DNA of 64,000 bases, from the NCBI GenBank assembly GCA_046329535.1, contig JAXLUN010000004.1:186001-250000 (forward strand), read 5' to 3'. Position numbers and translations under genes: made by a program. The notes under the pieces were generated by a model. The model was not told the origin of the DNA. It ran no database searches and saw nothing but the letters and a program-made list of their open reading frames with translations. Origin of the DNA: Bog-950 sp046329535. Its GTDB lineage: Bacteria; Bacteroidota; Bacteroidia; Chitinophagales; LD1. Of the stretch, positions 63,435 to 64,000 are shown piece by piece (the first letter of the stretch is position 1; every line of letters starts with the position of its first letter).

Positions 63435-64000
63435 TTACTTCGGAGCTTTCTTCAACAGGTAGAATGCCAGCATGGCGTAAAGTATATTGGGAATCCAGAC
63501 GCCCAGCACCGGGGGCAGTGAGGCATTGGTAGAGAAAGTGATGGTAAATTTCATGATGACCTCATACAGCGCACTCAGCCCGATGCCCATCACGATATGC
63601 CAGCCCAGTCCGCCTCTTACTTTACGCGAAGCTACGCTGACACCAATCAGCGTCATGATATAAATACTGAAAGCGGAAGAGGTTCGTCTGTAACGCTCCA
63701 CCTCATAGAACTCCATATCAGGTTGACCGCTTCTGCGCATCTCATCAATATAGGCAATCAGCTCGGGCGTGGTCATTACTTCTTTCATGTTGTCAACAAA
63801 CGAGAAGTCGGAAGGGGAGAAGGCAAAAACGGTATCCATTACATCGCCTTTGGTAATGATATCGCGGTTGTTGTTTAGCTGGCGGATATAGTAGTTGCTT
63901 ATTTTCCAGTGTTTGGTTTTACTGTTCCAGTCAATCTTTTCGCTGCGCAGTTTGTAAACCAGTTTACCTTTTTCAAACTTATCAATCGAAAATTTATAAC
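63435..64000 (-). CDS. LptF/LptG-family permease (3' part, cut by window edge)
   Basis: Partial: the frame is open through the right edge, so the N-terminus lies beyond 64000. The visible C-terminal ~188 residues have an extracytoplasmic part (LRSEKIDWNSKTKHWKISNYYIR, DVMDTVFAFSPSDFSFVDN) and three hydrophobic helices, with YEVERYRRTSSAFSIYIMTLIGVSVASRKVRGGLG, a landmark of the YjgP/YjgQ family. These subunits move lipopolysaccharide from the inner membrane with LptB and LptC. LptF and LptG cannot be told apart here. An internal ATG near 63839 is not the start. Confidence 0.85.
   Translation of the reverse strand, partial: YKFSIDKFEKGKLVYKLRSEKIDWNSKTKHWKISNYYIRQLNNNRDIITKGDVMDTVFAFSPSDFSFVDNMKEVMTTPELIAYIDEMRRSGQPDMEFYEVERYRRTSSAFSIYIMTLIGVSVASRKVRGGLGWHIVMGIGLSALYEVIMKFTITFSTNASLPPVLGVWIPNILYAMLAFYLLKKAPK

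Overview
The window looks like a chromosome segment of a Bacteroidota bacterium, probably of the Chitinophagales/Sphingobacteriales-like free-living type. The evidence is several secreted proteins with C-terminal type IX secretion (T9SS) sorting domains, a DUF4270 lipoprotein beside a short GT5-type protein and panC, a complete Alternative Complex III (ACIII) operon joined to an aa3-type oxidase, weak Shine-Dalgarno signals, promoter-like TTTG / TAnnTTTG boxes, and a type II-C CRISPR-Cas9 locus. No rRNA, tRNA, insertion sequence or prophage was recognised.

Layout. 0.1-9.1 kb holds housekeeping genes: glmS, DUF4270 lipoprotein and GT5-like protein (all minus), panC (plus), a TMTC-like membrane glycosyltransferase with TPRs, a YdjM-like protein and dprA (minus). 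9.2-23.2 kb is an envelope and signalling stretch: an M1 peptidase with a probable C-terminal outer-membrane barrel, T9SS cargo proteins (one represented only by a sorting-domain remnant), a carboxypeptidase-regulatory-like protein, two orphan histidine kinases and an ECF sigma factor with a small membrane protein. 23.4-37.8 kb is one long respiratory operon, actABCDEF followed by coxB, ctaD, ctaB, two subunit III-type genes and subunit IV: quinol is oxidised by ACIII and electrons pass through c-type hemes to the terminal oxidase. 38.0-44.7 kb is a division/cell-wall cluster in the order ftsQ-ftsA-(terminator)-murG-murC-ftsZ. 44.9-52.1 kb holds small secreted proteins, a FabG-type reductase, a VWA-like membrane protein and a DUF4397-repeat T9SS protein.

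52.2-62.0 kb is the accessory part. A 42-bp tandem repeat block is followed by a tracrRNA (minus strand, with antirepeat, nexus-like hairpin and a UUCG terminator), then cas9, cas1, cas2 and a CRISPR array of 37 clear 47-nt repeats plus a decayed terminal repeat. A second decayed repeat lies exactly one 77-nt unit further toward cas2, so the older end of the array appears to be next to the cas genes. Near the far end a three-spacer block is duplicated, and the repeats there carry a cluster of indels. 62.4-64.0 kb has a putative 40-codon gene, a Bacteroidota hypothetical protein and the 3' part of an LptF/LptG-type permease cut by the window edge.

Other recurring small structure: a 24-bp palindromic element lies inside coding sequences at three places and always reads as S-P-x-G-D/N-L-G-V, and a degenerate 21-bp tandem array sits between divergent genes at 16.2-16.4 kb.
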